Assembly: GCA_964412815.1 (NCBI GenBank)
Contig: CAYPQF010000034.1
Span: 124,001 to 188,000 of the forward strand
Source: JAOAFZ01 sp964412815
Lineage (GTDB): Bacteria > Patescibacteriota > Microgenomatia > UBA1406 > GWC2-37-13
Direction: 5' to 3'
Length of the DNA stretch: 64,000 bases
Numbering within the stretch: position 1 is the first letter of the stretch; each line of letters starts with the position of its first letter. The position numbers and the translations under genes are program-made. This document shows positions 51,850 to 60,257 of the stretch, in pieces. The notes under the pieces are model-generated. The model saw nothing but the letters and a program-made list of their open reading frames with translations. It was not told the DNA's origin and did not search any database.

Positions 51850-53559
51850 ATGCAGAGGTTTTGTTTCCGCCTGCTGGCGGTTATTGTTCTTAGTATAAGC
51901 TTCTTTTCAGCTGCTGCTCCTTCGTATGCGGTTGCTACCTTTACCCCCAACAACAAGTTCGGGATTCATATCGCCAAGCCGCATGATGAGGACATTCTCA
52001 AGGCTGCAGAACTGGTGAATGGCAACGGCGGAGCCTGGGGATATGTAACCGTTGTGTTGCAGGAAGATGAACGGGATAAAGGAAAGTGGCAGAAGTTTTT
52101 TGATATGATGCGTGAAAATCGGTTAATTCCTATCGTCCGCCTGGCGACCAAAGCAGAAGGAGATAACTGGCGCCGCCCGAAAAAAGAAGAAGCAGAAGAA
52201 TGGGCAACCTTTCTTGACTCATTGCGCTGGCCGGTAAAGGAACGATACATCCTGCTGTTTAACGAAACCAACCACGCTCAGGAGTGGGGCGGAGCTGCCG
52301 ATCCGTATGACTACGCCGAAGTTGCCGAATCATTTGCCGCAGCGCTCAAAAAAAAGAACAAGGATTTTTTTGTAATGATGGGAGGACTCGATGCTGCTGC
52401 TCCAAACCAGCCCCCCCGATTTATGGACTCCGGGCAATATCTCCGGGTGGTGATCGAGGAGATGGGAGTGGACCGCTTTCAGGAGTTGTTTGACGGCTAT
52501 GCTTCACATTCATATCCGAATCCCGGATTCGTGGGTTCGCCAACGGCAAGCGGGAAAGGAACAGTCCGGTCGTATTTGTGGGAACTTGAGCTGTTGCGGG
52601 ACCTGGGAGTAGTCAAGGAAATGCCGATCTTTATCACCGAGACAGGATGGGATGCCAATGCTATCGGGCGCGAACGCACCGCTGAGTATTTTAAACAGGT
52701 ATACACTGACCTGTGGCTCAAAGATAATCGGGTACGTGCAGTTACTCCGTTTATTTTGAACTACCAGGGTGAACCATTTCTTAAGTTTTCCTGGCGGAAG
52801 TTTCAAAGCGAAGAGTATCATCCTGAATTTTATACCGTGAAAGATATTGCGAAACAGTTTGGGCTGCCTCCTGTTGACGAGTCTGGAAGTGTTGAGTATG
52901 AGCTGCCGGATAAACTGGCAGAGGACTCAAACTATCATTTTCTGGTTACTGTCCATAATACAGGACAGGGATACTGGAATCAGGAACACGGATATCGGCT
53001 GGAGATCGAAGGGGTGAGTGAACAGAATTACCTGGTCTCCAATCTCTACAAAATCGCTCCGAACGAGAAACGGGAGATGGATATTTACATTAATACCGAA
53101 GATCCCACCGCTACCAAGTCGGCACGGTTAGTTCTGTACCGGGGAACCGACACGGTTATCGAAGGTCCTGTGTGGAACTTTCAGGTTTTGGCTTTACCAA
53201 GCCTTAATGCAACGATCAAGTTCTTTCCGAAACGTGATACTACCAGTGATGGATTTGAGATTCAACTCTTTGATGAAAAAGAAGAACTCGTCTTTAAACG
53301 ATCAAATGTTACGGTCCAAAATAACGTTGCGCATATCCCTGCGGTACGGAATATCGCCTTTAATCGGACCTATCGGATTGTTGTGTTACATCCGGGATAT
53401 CTGCCGCGGCAATCGTATATAACCTTTAAGGACCAAGAGAACGAAGTGGTGTTTGAGCGAATGCTGCCGTTTGATTTTGATAATAGTGGAGGACTAACGT
53501 GGGGAGACCTGGGGAGTCTGATCAGAAACCCATCCCTCCTCCAGAGATTTTTCCCGTAA
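51850..53559 (+). CDS. Secreted glycoside hydrolase-like protein (clan GH-A-like) with dockerin-like end
   Basis: The 569-aa protein has a signal peptide (about 1-28) and a TIM-barrel-like domain. E139 in LLFNETNHAQEW and E264 in IFITETGWDAN stand where the acid/base and nucleophile lie in clan GH-A hydrolases. An Ig-like beta domain follows (about 350-440). The C-terminus DFDNSGGLTWGDLGSLI reads as a single Ca-binding dockerin-like loop. It may trim host or extracellular glycans (inference). TATAAT lies at 51838-51843, six nt before the ATG. Confidence 0.75.
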   Translation: MQRFCFRLLAVIVLSISFFSAAAPSYAVATFTPNNKFGIHIAKPHDEDILKAAELVNGNGGAWGYVTVVLQEDERDKGKWQKFFDMMRENRLIPIVRLATKAEGDNWRRPKKEEAEEWATFLDSLRWPVKERYILLFNETNHAQEWGGAADPYDYAEVAESFAAALKKKNKDFFVMMGGLDAAAPNQPPRFMDSGQYLRVVIEEMGVDRFQELFDGYASHSYPNPGFVGSPTASGKGTVRSYLWELELLRDLGVVKEMPIFITETGWDANAIGRERTAEYFKQVYTDLWLKDNRVRAVTPFILNYQGEPFLKFSWRKFQSEEYHPEFYTVKDIAKQFGLPPVDESGSVEYELPDKLAEDSNYHFLVTVHNTGQGYWNQEHGYRLEIEGVSEQNYLVSNLYKIAPNEKREMDIYINTEDPTATKSARLVLYRGTDTVIEGPVWNFQVLALPSLNATIKFFPKRDTTSDGFEIQLFDEKEELVFKRSNVTVQNNVAHIPAVRNIAFNRTYRIVVLHPGYLPRQSYITFKDQENEVVFERMLPFDFDNSGGLTWGDLGSLIRNPSLLQRFFP

Positions 53560-53562
53560 GCA

Positions 53563-54237
53563 TTATTGAATCAGGGTTTCTATTTCTTTTACCCGGTCTT
53601 TCAGGTTTTCTGCCTGGGAAATATAGCTGCCAATGCCTACAAAATCGGGGACGAAAGGCTTGGATTTTATAACCGGTAGTGTTTTATTGTTAACCCCTCC
53701 ATCCAGGAAGATTTCATACTTATAGTTATTCTTTCTCAGCTGTTCAATTTTATCCAACGTTTCTTCTAGAAAAGGACTACCTTGAAAGCCCGGGTTTACT
53801 GACATTATTTGGATTGCAGGGATGCTATTCAAGGGGTGATCGTGAACCAGGTCGTTCACACTGTCTTCGGGGTTCAAAACTAATCCGATAGTAAACTCTG
53901 AAAATCGTTCCATAATTGCTTTCAGAGGTGGTTTGAGTTTTTGATGTATAAAGACATTTTTGATCGGGATTGCTTTCTGAAGTCCGACCAGCTGTTCGAT
54001 CTGCTCTTCGGGATTCATCACCATTAAGTGAAAATCAAAGATACAGGAATGGTAAATGGACGAAGTATGCTCAGATTCCAGATAGGTATAAATGTCGTTG
54101 ATTGAGACAGTGGTATTGGGAACAAATTCACCATCGGCAATATCAATCTGAAAATAGGAGTAGTAGCGTGAACATTTATGAATCTGCTGGAATAAATCTT
54201 CAACAGACGAGGTTAGTAGTGCCGGTAACGCCTTCAT
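53563..54237 (-). CDS. rpe: Ribulose-phosphate 3-epimerase-like protein
   Basis: TIM-barrel epimerase of 224 aa interconverting ribulose-5-P and xylulose-5-P. Motifs: QIDIADGEFVPN (about 30-41), FDFHLMVMNPEE (about 68-79), IMSVNPGFQGSPF (about 144-156) and FLDGGVNN (about 177-184). All expected metal and acid positions appear present. It starts three nt after the stop of the GHKL-like protein upstream, so the two are co-transcribed. A pentose-phosphate enzyme in a regulatory-looking operon is unexpected. Confidence 0.9.
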   Translation of the reverse strand: MKALPALLTSSVEDLFQQIHKCSRYYSYFQIDIADGEFVPNTTVSINDIYTYLESEHTSSIYHSCIFDFHLMVMNPEEQIEQLVGLQKAIPIKNVFIHQKLKPPLKAIMERFSEFTIGLVLNPEDSVNDLVHDHPLNSIPAIQIMSVNPGFQGSPFLEETLDKIEQLRKNNYKYEIFLDGGVNNKTLPVIKSKPFVPDFVGIGSYISQAENLKDRVKEIETLIQ

Positions 54238-54240
54238 ATC

Positions 54241-56226
54241 TTAAGAATATACCATATCCCGGCTGAGGGATGGAATGTGTTGTAATGCAGACTCGGGAAT
54301 ATGTTTGAGCACCCGCTTTGCTACAGGAAGTACATACCAGACCATAAACCCGTCCTTAGTGTTTTCTATGCCAAAGACCTGATTGCTGTTGCTGAGTGAG
54401 ACACCTGCCTGAATACAGGTCAGTTCCAGTGCGTTCTTCAGCGAGATACCACTCCCGGTGGAATGCAAAGAATAGATGCGATTCTGGGAGATGTCGTGTA
54501 ACTGGCTAAATACGCTTTCTGCGGCGGGATTGCCACCATTGGTATACTTGAGTCGTAACCAGATCTGATCATCTTCTGGATTGAATTTAACCAGATCTAC
54601 ATCGATCTGAATGCTGATATGGGTCCGGTCAGGATTATGTTTTGCCGCATTCATCATAAAGTAATAGTGAGCAAGTTCGGGGAACAGCTCATATCCAATA
54701 ACCGGCATATCGCTCAGTTGGGCAGTAACTTCGGTGGGGAAGTGGGGCGTAAGAGTCGATTCAAGATACTGAGGAATGTACTGGGCGGAGACTACCACCT
54801 TGGGGAAATTGGTGATTGTCTGCTCGAGAATAGAGAGCGGATAAATAATCTTACGCTGGCCGAGCGTTGATGTTTTTTCGTATGTTTCCAGCAGCTCCGC
54901 AAATCGATCCATCTTCTGTACCAGTGAGTGCTGCTGTTGGGTTAGAATATAGAGATCGTAAAAGAGTGTCTTGGTTACATCAACATAGGCTGGTGCAGTA
55001 GTGGTGTTTAGCAGTTTGTGTAGTGCTTCCATCTGTCGCTCGTGAACTGGTTTTGGACTGGACAGATATCGTGAGAAGTACTGAAACCAGAGGTGAACTT
55101 CGTAATGGAGGTTGCGAATCTCATTTTGCAGACCGGAACGGAACTTTGTCTGTGCCTGCTCAACCAGAGAATCGGACAAAACAAAGCTGGCATCGGTGAG
55201 GAGTTCCAGTCCCTCTTCCAGAATATCCGCATACTCTGCCGTACCATGAAGATAGAGTTTTTTGAGAAGCTTTCCAATCTCTTCCGGGTTTTGCAGATCA
55301 GCAGGAAAGGCACTGAACCCCGTCTGAATCACGATATTTTGATCAAGTGGAACGGTGATTGCATGCAATGCAATAGGCAAACGACCTTTATTTGAATCAT
55401 AGTTTGGACTTTGCAACACTTCTCGTTTCCGCATCTTAATTTCGCAGACTGGCCCAAAAAAATGCAGGGAAAAGTGAGATCCATTGTTTTGTAGCGCAGT
55501 AAACAGTTCATGAATCTTGGTCTCCATCTCGGTGACGATACCCTGTTGCTCCATGTTTTCGTCAAACAGACAGTAGATGCTGATGTACTCACCGTCCGTT
55601 CCTGACGTGGTGACAGACAAGGTTGCCATGCCGGTCACAAAAGTCATGGGAGCTATGGCAAAGATGTTGATATCGCCGGTAATTGCGAACTTTAGCCAGC
55701 AGGCAATGAGCTGATCAACGGTCCGGATAAAGGCAGTCTCGGTTACCGGTGTTCCCATATTCTTCTTTTCCAGATCGCTGGCAGATAACACAAACTCCGA
55801 GCCGCTGCTTCGTGCGTTCTGGTTTTGTGTACGCACATAGATTGACTGGAACTGTTTTTTGAGTGTATCTTCAGAAAGGGGAAGGGCAGTGTACTGGGGA
55901 AGAATAATGTTCTGTAATGCCTGATACAGCTGGTTGTTTCGATCACGTGCTGTTGCGATCAGATCTACATCTTTACCCACATAGTTGGGATTTTTTTCGA
56001 CGCGCTCAAACCGGGATTCAATATCCGTGATCTCCAGCAAAGGCAGTGCGTACTGCTCAATAATCTTTAAGATGCGATCTTTCTGGTATCCCTGTTTTGA
56101 GAGTATCTGAAAAAACTGGTCGGAAGTAAGTGGTTGACCGGGGTCCGTCTGAAGTTTGATGTAAGAATGGATTACAGAATGAATGGCATCCTCTCGCACT
56201 GAGTACCTCGCTGTATCCTTTTTCAC
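54241..56226 (-). CDS. GHKL-ATPase-like protein 1 of a three-gene cluster
   Basis: The 661-aa protein ends in a histidine-kinase-like ATPase domain: N-box HYYFMMNAAKHN, degenerate G1 (YTNGGNPA, Asn instead of Asp), and G2 STGSGISLKNAL. No H-box (SHELRTP type) is visible upstream, so it is unlikely to be a standard histidine kinase; the first 450 residues are not recognised. Translation begins at GTG 56226; TATAAT lies at 56258-56263 on the minus strand. It is followed by Rpe three nt downstream. The upstream neighbour is the split relative. Confidence 0.6.
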   Translation of the reverse strand: MKKDTARYSVREDAIHSVIHSYIKLQTDPGQPLTSDQFFQILSKQGYQKDRILKIIEQYALPLLEITDIESRFERVEKNPNYVGKDVDLIATARDRNNQLYQALQNIILPQYTALPLSEDTLKKQFQSIYVRTQNQNARSSGSEFVLSASDLEKKNMGTPVTETAFIRTVDQLIACWLKFAITGDINIFAIAPMTFVTGMATLSVTTSGTDGEYISIYCLFDENMEQQGIVTEMETKIHELFTALQNNGSHFSLHFFGPVCEIKMRKREVLQSPNYDSNKGRLPIALHAITVPLDQNIVIQTGFSAFPADLQNPEEIGKLLKKLYLHGTAEYADILEEGLELLTDASFVLSDSLVEQAQTKFRSGLQNEIRNLHYEVHLWFQYFSRYLSSPKPVHERQMEALHKLLNTTTAPAYVDVTKTLFYDLYILTQQQHSLVQKMDRFAELLETYEKTSTLGQRKIIYPLSILEQTITNFPKVVVSAQYIPQYLESTLTPHFPTEVTAQLSDMPVIGYELFPELAHYYFMMNAAKHNPDRTHISIQIDVDLVKFNPEDDQIWLRLKYTNGGNPAAESVFSQLHDISQNRIYSLHSTGSGISLKNALELTCIQAGVSLSNSNQVFGIENTKDGFMVWYVLPVAKRVLKHIPESALQHIPSLSRDMVYS

Positions 56227-56257
56227 GGACGATATTAAACTGATGACTGATCACCTC

Positions 56258-56263
56258 ATTATA
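56258..56263 (-). promoter_or_regulatory. Promoter -10 between GHKL-like genes 2 and 1
   Basis: TATAAT on the minus strand, about 31 nt before GTG 56226, so GHKL-like gene 1 and rpe can be transcribed apart from the split gene. Confidence 0.5.
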
Positions 56264-56279
56264 TCACAGATCGTCATAA

Positions 56280-56606
56280 TCAGACGATGAGCTTACGAGA
56301 GCGATGACGGCGGCTGGTATTCATCATCAGTATTCGTACTTCGGTACCGGGCGGCTGATCGTCGGGAGTTGCATAGATCATTACCCCACGTTCTGAGCTG
56401 CCTACCACATCAAGGCGGGATGCGATGTGAAGTCCATCGCGGATTAATCCAAAGCCCCGACCTTCTCCTGTTCCATATGAGCGCTGGTAGGTTTTGTTTC
56501 CGGGAGTATTCATCTCTTCAGCCTGTGCCAGATCAATTCGTCTGCCGGTATTGCGAACCACCAGCTCTGTATAGTGGAAGTCCTGCTGCTCTTCTCCATG
56601 ACCAAC
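56280..56606 (-). pseudogene. 3' remainder of GHKL-like gene 2 beyond an in-frame TAG
   Basis: Immediately after the TAG at 56607-56609 the same frame stays open for 108 codons and encodes the missing half of the ATPase domain: G1 position VVRNTGRRID, G2 YGTGEGRGFGL, and final strands RGVMIYATP and EVRILMM. The join is exact and in frame, so a single nonsense change separates the halves. It would be made only by readthrough, suppression or internal initiation (GTG near 56561). Confidence 0.75.
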
Positions 56607-58376
56607 CTAGATCACAACCGGTTCCAGGGCCACGGTAATTGCCATAGCCCGGGCATCTGAATTTGCCGCGATTGCATTCATAATCAGATTCTTGCACGTT
56701 GCACTCAGGAACGCTTCGCTTCCGATTACTTCCTGATCCTGCTGATCGCCACCCAGTTTACTGGTATCAAAATCAATCGTGATAGTAGTGTTGGGATACT
56801 TCGTCAGATCATCAAACTCAGTTCTCCATGACTGGACTACTCTCCCGAGGGCTTCAACCGGTGACACGGTTCCCATAATCAGGTTCAGTTCCTGAGATGC
56901 GCGGAGGAGTTCACGATAGTTGTCGATCAGAATCGGAATCTGAGTTATCCGCTGGAACGCATCTTCCAGCAGAGTTGCCTGATTATCAAGAGACTGTAGA
57001 AGATCCCCAAGCATAGCCTGATGACGCTTGCTGAAGCGCTCCATCTCATCCATGCGCTCCTCCGGATCTTGGATCTCTGCGATGCGCATCATCTCCTGCG
57101 CGTACTGTCCGCTGCGTACGACTTCCGGTTGTAATTGAGCGCGTGCCCCTTCTATCGTATGGCGTTGTACCTGAACATGAGGTCTTAGCATACCAGCATG
57201 AATATATTTAAAGTCGTGCTTCAGTAATTCCTGAAACAGATCAGACAGTGTTTCATATTCCTGAATCTGAAGTCGGATATACGGATCGTCCAGTCCCTCT
57301 TTAATTCCTTGCATTTCGTGTGTTAGCATGGTTTCAAGGTTGACATATTCACCCGGATTACCCGCCGGATCCGCAGTTTGCACTCCTTTTCCGTGAATGC
57401 GGTCATAGATTCGCTGACGCGATCCCGGATGATCGAATGCACGTGGATGCTCATCTGAAGCAATCTGAATTAAGGCCGGTTGTCCAGTAATCTGGGTTTC
57501 GGCATCCTGGTATACCAGGGCGACACTTCCTTGTGGCATGCGGCGTCCGCGCTTATGAATGTCAGAGTGTTCGGTAATCTCTTCTCGGATTGCTATTTCA
57601 ACCTCAACTGCTTCTTGCACATTCTGAGTTGCTTCTCCTGCCTGGTCACGGAAGATAATGCGTCCGCCCTGTGGATTAGGTAGCGCCCGCTGAAATACCT
57701 GGAGATACCGTACCAGTTCCTGCAGTTGAGGGTTTTCGTCATTGTGCGCTAAAGAGTAGTATATGGACTTATATGGTTGCCCTTCGTAAACCGGACTACC
57801 GGTAATCGCGGAAGAGTGGACAGCGCGATGGGCGCTGGACTGAGAAAACAATGCGGAACGGCCGGATTCCAGAACTTCATACACAGAGGCAGCAAGGAGT
57901 TTCACATCCCGGAAAAAGACAGGATAGGCACGTGGACGAAGACGTAAACTGCTCAGATCATATCCTGCTGAGATTGGCGGGTGATCTGCCGCGGGATCTT
58001 CCAGGTGTGAGTATCCGTTTGGTGCCGGTTTTAGGTAAATCGATGCCCAGGGAATTCTATCTTTCCGTAGTCCTGCTGCATGGCCAAGATCGGTTATCAA
58101 CCCTCTGGCGCTGGCATAGCGAGCTGCAATCACGGTATTGACAACCTCTTCTGAAGGGTCTACATGTGGATCTTCGATAAACTCACGGTACCGAACCTCG
58201 AGCAGATCAAGTAGTTGAGCTTCTTCGGCAAAGTGTTCCCGCAGCATTTCCCGAAGTTCTTCTGGTGCCATCTGGAGTAACTGTTCGTACTGATGTTGAA
58301 CCATAGAACCTCCTGCCTCCGGAACAGGCTGTGAATGAATGAATCGAGATAGATGTAACTCAGCAGGACTTGGCAT
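56607..58376 (-). CDS. GHKL-ATPase-like protein 2, truncated by in-frame TAG
   Basis: The open frame of 589 aa stops within the ATPase domain just after the N-box (CKNLIMNAIAANSDARAM). Upstream are a poorly recognised region (about 1-370, possibly GAF-like) and long helices (about 395-480) that could dimerise; no phospho-acceptor H-box is evident. The part missing from this frame follows directly after the TAG. Either the gene is newly dead, the stop is read through, or it is a sequencing error. A TAAAAT box lies about nine nt before ATG 58376. Confidence 0.65.
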   Translation of the reverse strand: MPSPAELHLSRFIHSQPVPEAGGSMVQHQYEQLLQMAPEELREMLREHFAEEAQLLDLLEVRYREFIEDPHVDPSEEVVNTVIAARYASARGLITDLGHAAGLRKDRIPWASIYLKPAPNGYSHLEDPAADHPPISAGYDLSSLRLRPRAYPVFFRDVKLLAASVYEVLESGRSALFSQSSAHRAVHSSAITGSPVYEGQPYKSIYYSLAHNDENPQLQELVRYLQVFQRALPNPQGGRIIFRDQAGEATQNVQEAVEVEIAIREEITEHSDIHKRGRRMPQGSVALVYQDAETQITGQPALIQIASDEHPRAFDHPGSRQRIYDRIHGKGVQTADPAGNPGEYVNLETMLTHEMQGIKEGLDDPYIRLQIQEYETLSDLFQELLKHDFKYIHAGMLRPHVQVQRHTIEGARAQLQPEVVRSGQYAQEMMRIAEIQDPEERMDEMERFSKRHQAMLGDLLQSLDNQATLLEDAFQRITQIPILIDNYRELLRASQELNLIMGTVSPVEALGRVVQSWRTEFDDLTKYPNTTITIDFDTSKLGGDQQDQEVIGSEAFLSATCKNLIMNAIAANSDARAMAITVALEPVVI

Positions 58377-58440
58377 AACGGGAGTATTTTAGTTTGCTGT
58401 AATTATAACAGAAACTACCTGATACAACAACATAAATTAT

Positions 58441-60249
58441 CTATGTTTCTATTTCAAGCAGTGGCAAAAAGCAGACAGTAAAGTAGCATCCAGTGCTGTT
58501 TGCGGCGGGGTCGAGGTCTTTCAAATTGCCTATGGTGAATAACTCTTTGAGAGTTTGCGAACCGGGTTTTGTGGTGATAGTAACCTTATTGATTATACTG
58601 ACAATACGCTGGAATTGTTTAAGAATCCAGATATCTTTGGTACTGATATCTTCGGGGAGTAGTAACGGCTCGTTCACACGTTGAATTACGGACGGATCAA
58701 AGGAGACATCATGAATCACAATGGTAATTCTGAAGTGCTGCGTATTGTTGATCGTGACCATATCGGTTTGAAAGATGATATCAACTACCGAATGATGCCG
58801 GTTTTTTTGATAGGCATAGTTGGCTGCAAACGCGATCATAAGATCAAAAAACCCGTGAATGGATAGAATGTCAGGGATCTGTGACCGTGCTTCATCGATG
58901 GGCGTATAAGTACCGTTGACATATGGAAGCAGGCGAACCGTTCGATTCGAGTTCTGAGACAGGTCCGCATAATACTGCTGAAAATAGTCCATGGCGTGAC
59001 TTAGTTCATCGGCGAGTGCAACCGGTTGTATGCCGGTAATACGTGGCAGAATAGACTCAAAGTAGCTGCGCAGACGAATCATCTGGTTGGTGATCTCGAG
59101 AGCGCTGATATAACTGGTCTCAATCTCCTTTTGAATATAAGGAAAAATTTTGATAAAAAACTCCTGCACATTGGTAGAAGTATGCAGGGTAGAGAGAATT
59201 TTTTGCATGAACAACTCTGTAATCGGTTGAGGATACTGAATTGACTCCAGCATGGTCTCAATGAAGTTTCGAAGCAGCGAAACATAGAGTTCCACTTCAT
59301 TCCAGATAATTGCTTCTACCGCCGTGCGGAGCTGTGAAAGTTCCTGATTAGAAAGGTAAAACCGTTCATCTTTCAGATACCTGAGGCCGTCATATAGGGT
59401 AGTGTTAAAGATAGGTATACTGGTTTCTGCCAGCTCATCCAGAATATGCAATGCCTGTTGATCGGTGGTAAAGAGTTGGGGAGTGTGGGAAAAAAGAAAC
59501 TGATGAAAGACAAAACCTTCCATCTGCGGGATCCCAATGCTCGCGCACGGCAACTTCTGTGCGTGTTTGGTATAAACAACCCCGGTCTGTTCCATGGCGT
59601 CAGCGTTCAGAGAAAGATTTACCAGCTCACCAGCTTCTTCTACCTTTAGATAGGGGCTGTCAGGGTAGGCTTCTTTAAGTTCGATGAGAAAACTGGTAAG
59701 CGCTTTGCAGCGGCTCGAACTATCTTTTCTCTCCTGTTTGAGATAGGTAAACACGACGTATGGAGCAACATCACTCGTATCCTGTCTGGTCAACGAAGGA
59801 ATCCCCAGAATCCTCCCAATGGCTGAAAGTGAAAGGATGGTAGCGTCTCCTTTTTTTGCCAGGATCAAGAGTCCGGCATTCAGCTCACGCAGATCATCCA
59901 CAAACAAAACATCTGTTTTTCGCTGAAAATCTTTTTGCTGGTAATCGAATGCCGCCAGCATCGGAGGACGGTATAAGCCGGGACTGACAACAACATAGAT
60001 TGAACTCCTGACTGGGGCTGACTCTGAGACCCGGCTTATCTCGTTCAAGAGGTCCTGTTTCTTTTCGCGGGTTGCTCCAATAATCTCAACAGAGTTCGGC
60101 TGAACTGAGATCTCTTCCTGGTTCTTCAGATATGATTGGACTTTCCGCTCGATTAATGCAATTTCCGCCTGATACTCCTGCTCCAGCTTTATTCGAAGTT
60201 GGAGTTGTTGCGGGGTTACTTGTTCTTCAGTGGGACTGGGCACAATCAT
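58441..60249 (-). CDS. GHKL-ATPase-like protein 3 (most degenerate)
   Basis: The 602-aa protein has a PEP-utiliser-like middle stretch (GDATILSLSAIGRILGIPSL) and a C-terminal region laid out like the two neighbours: N-box-like MIAFAANYAYQK, G1-like VIHDVSFDP, then no glycine-rich G2 (STKDIWILKQFQRI) before the terminal strand GCYFTVCFLPL. It may have lost ATP binding. Similar length and common order with the two other GHKL-like genes suggest old duplications. It ends 64 nt before gene 2 and starts eight nt after the next gene. Confidence 0.5.
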   Translation of the reverse strand: MIVPSPTEEQVTPQQLQLRIKLEQEYQAEIALIERKVQSYLKNQEEISVQPNSVEIIGATREKKQDLLNEISRVSESAPVRSSIYVVVSPGLYRPPMLAAFDYQQKDFQRKTDVLFVDDLRELNAGLLILAKKGDATILSLSAIGRILGIPSLTRQDTSDVAPYVVFTYLKQERKDSSSRCKALTSFLIELKEAYPDSPYLKVEEAGELVNLSLNADAMEQTGVVYTKHAQKLPCASIGIPQMEGFVFHQFLFSHTPQLFTTDQQALHILDELAETSIPIFNTTLYDGLRYLKDERFYLSNQELSQLRTAVEAIIWNEVELYVSLLRNFIETMLESIQYPQPITELFMQKILSTLHTSTNVQEFFIKIFPYIQKEIETSYISALEITNQMIRLRSYFESILPRITGIQPVALADELSHAMDYFQQYYADLSQNSNRTVRLLPYVNGTYTPIDEARSQIPDILSIHGFFDLMIAFAANYAYQKNRHHSVVDIIFQTDMVTINNTQHFRITIVIHDVSFDPSVIQRVNEPLLLPEDISTKDIWILKQFQRIVSIINKVTITTKPGSQTLKELFTIGNLKDLDPAANSTGCYFTVCFLPLLEIET

Positions 60250-60257
60250 AGCGTGAT

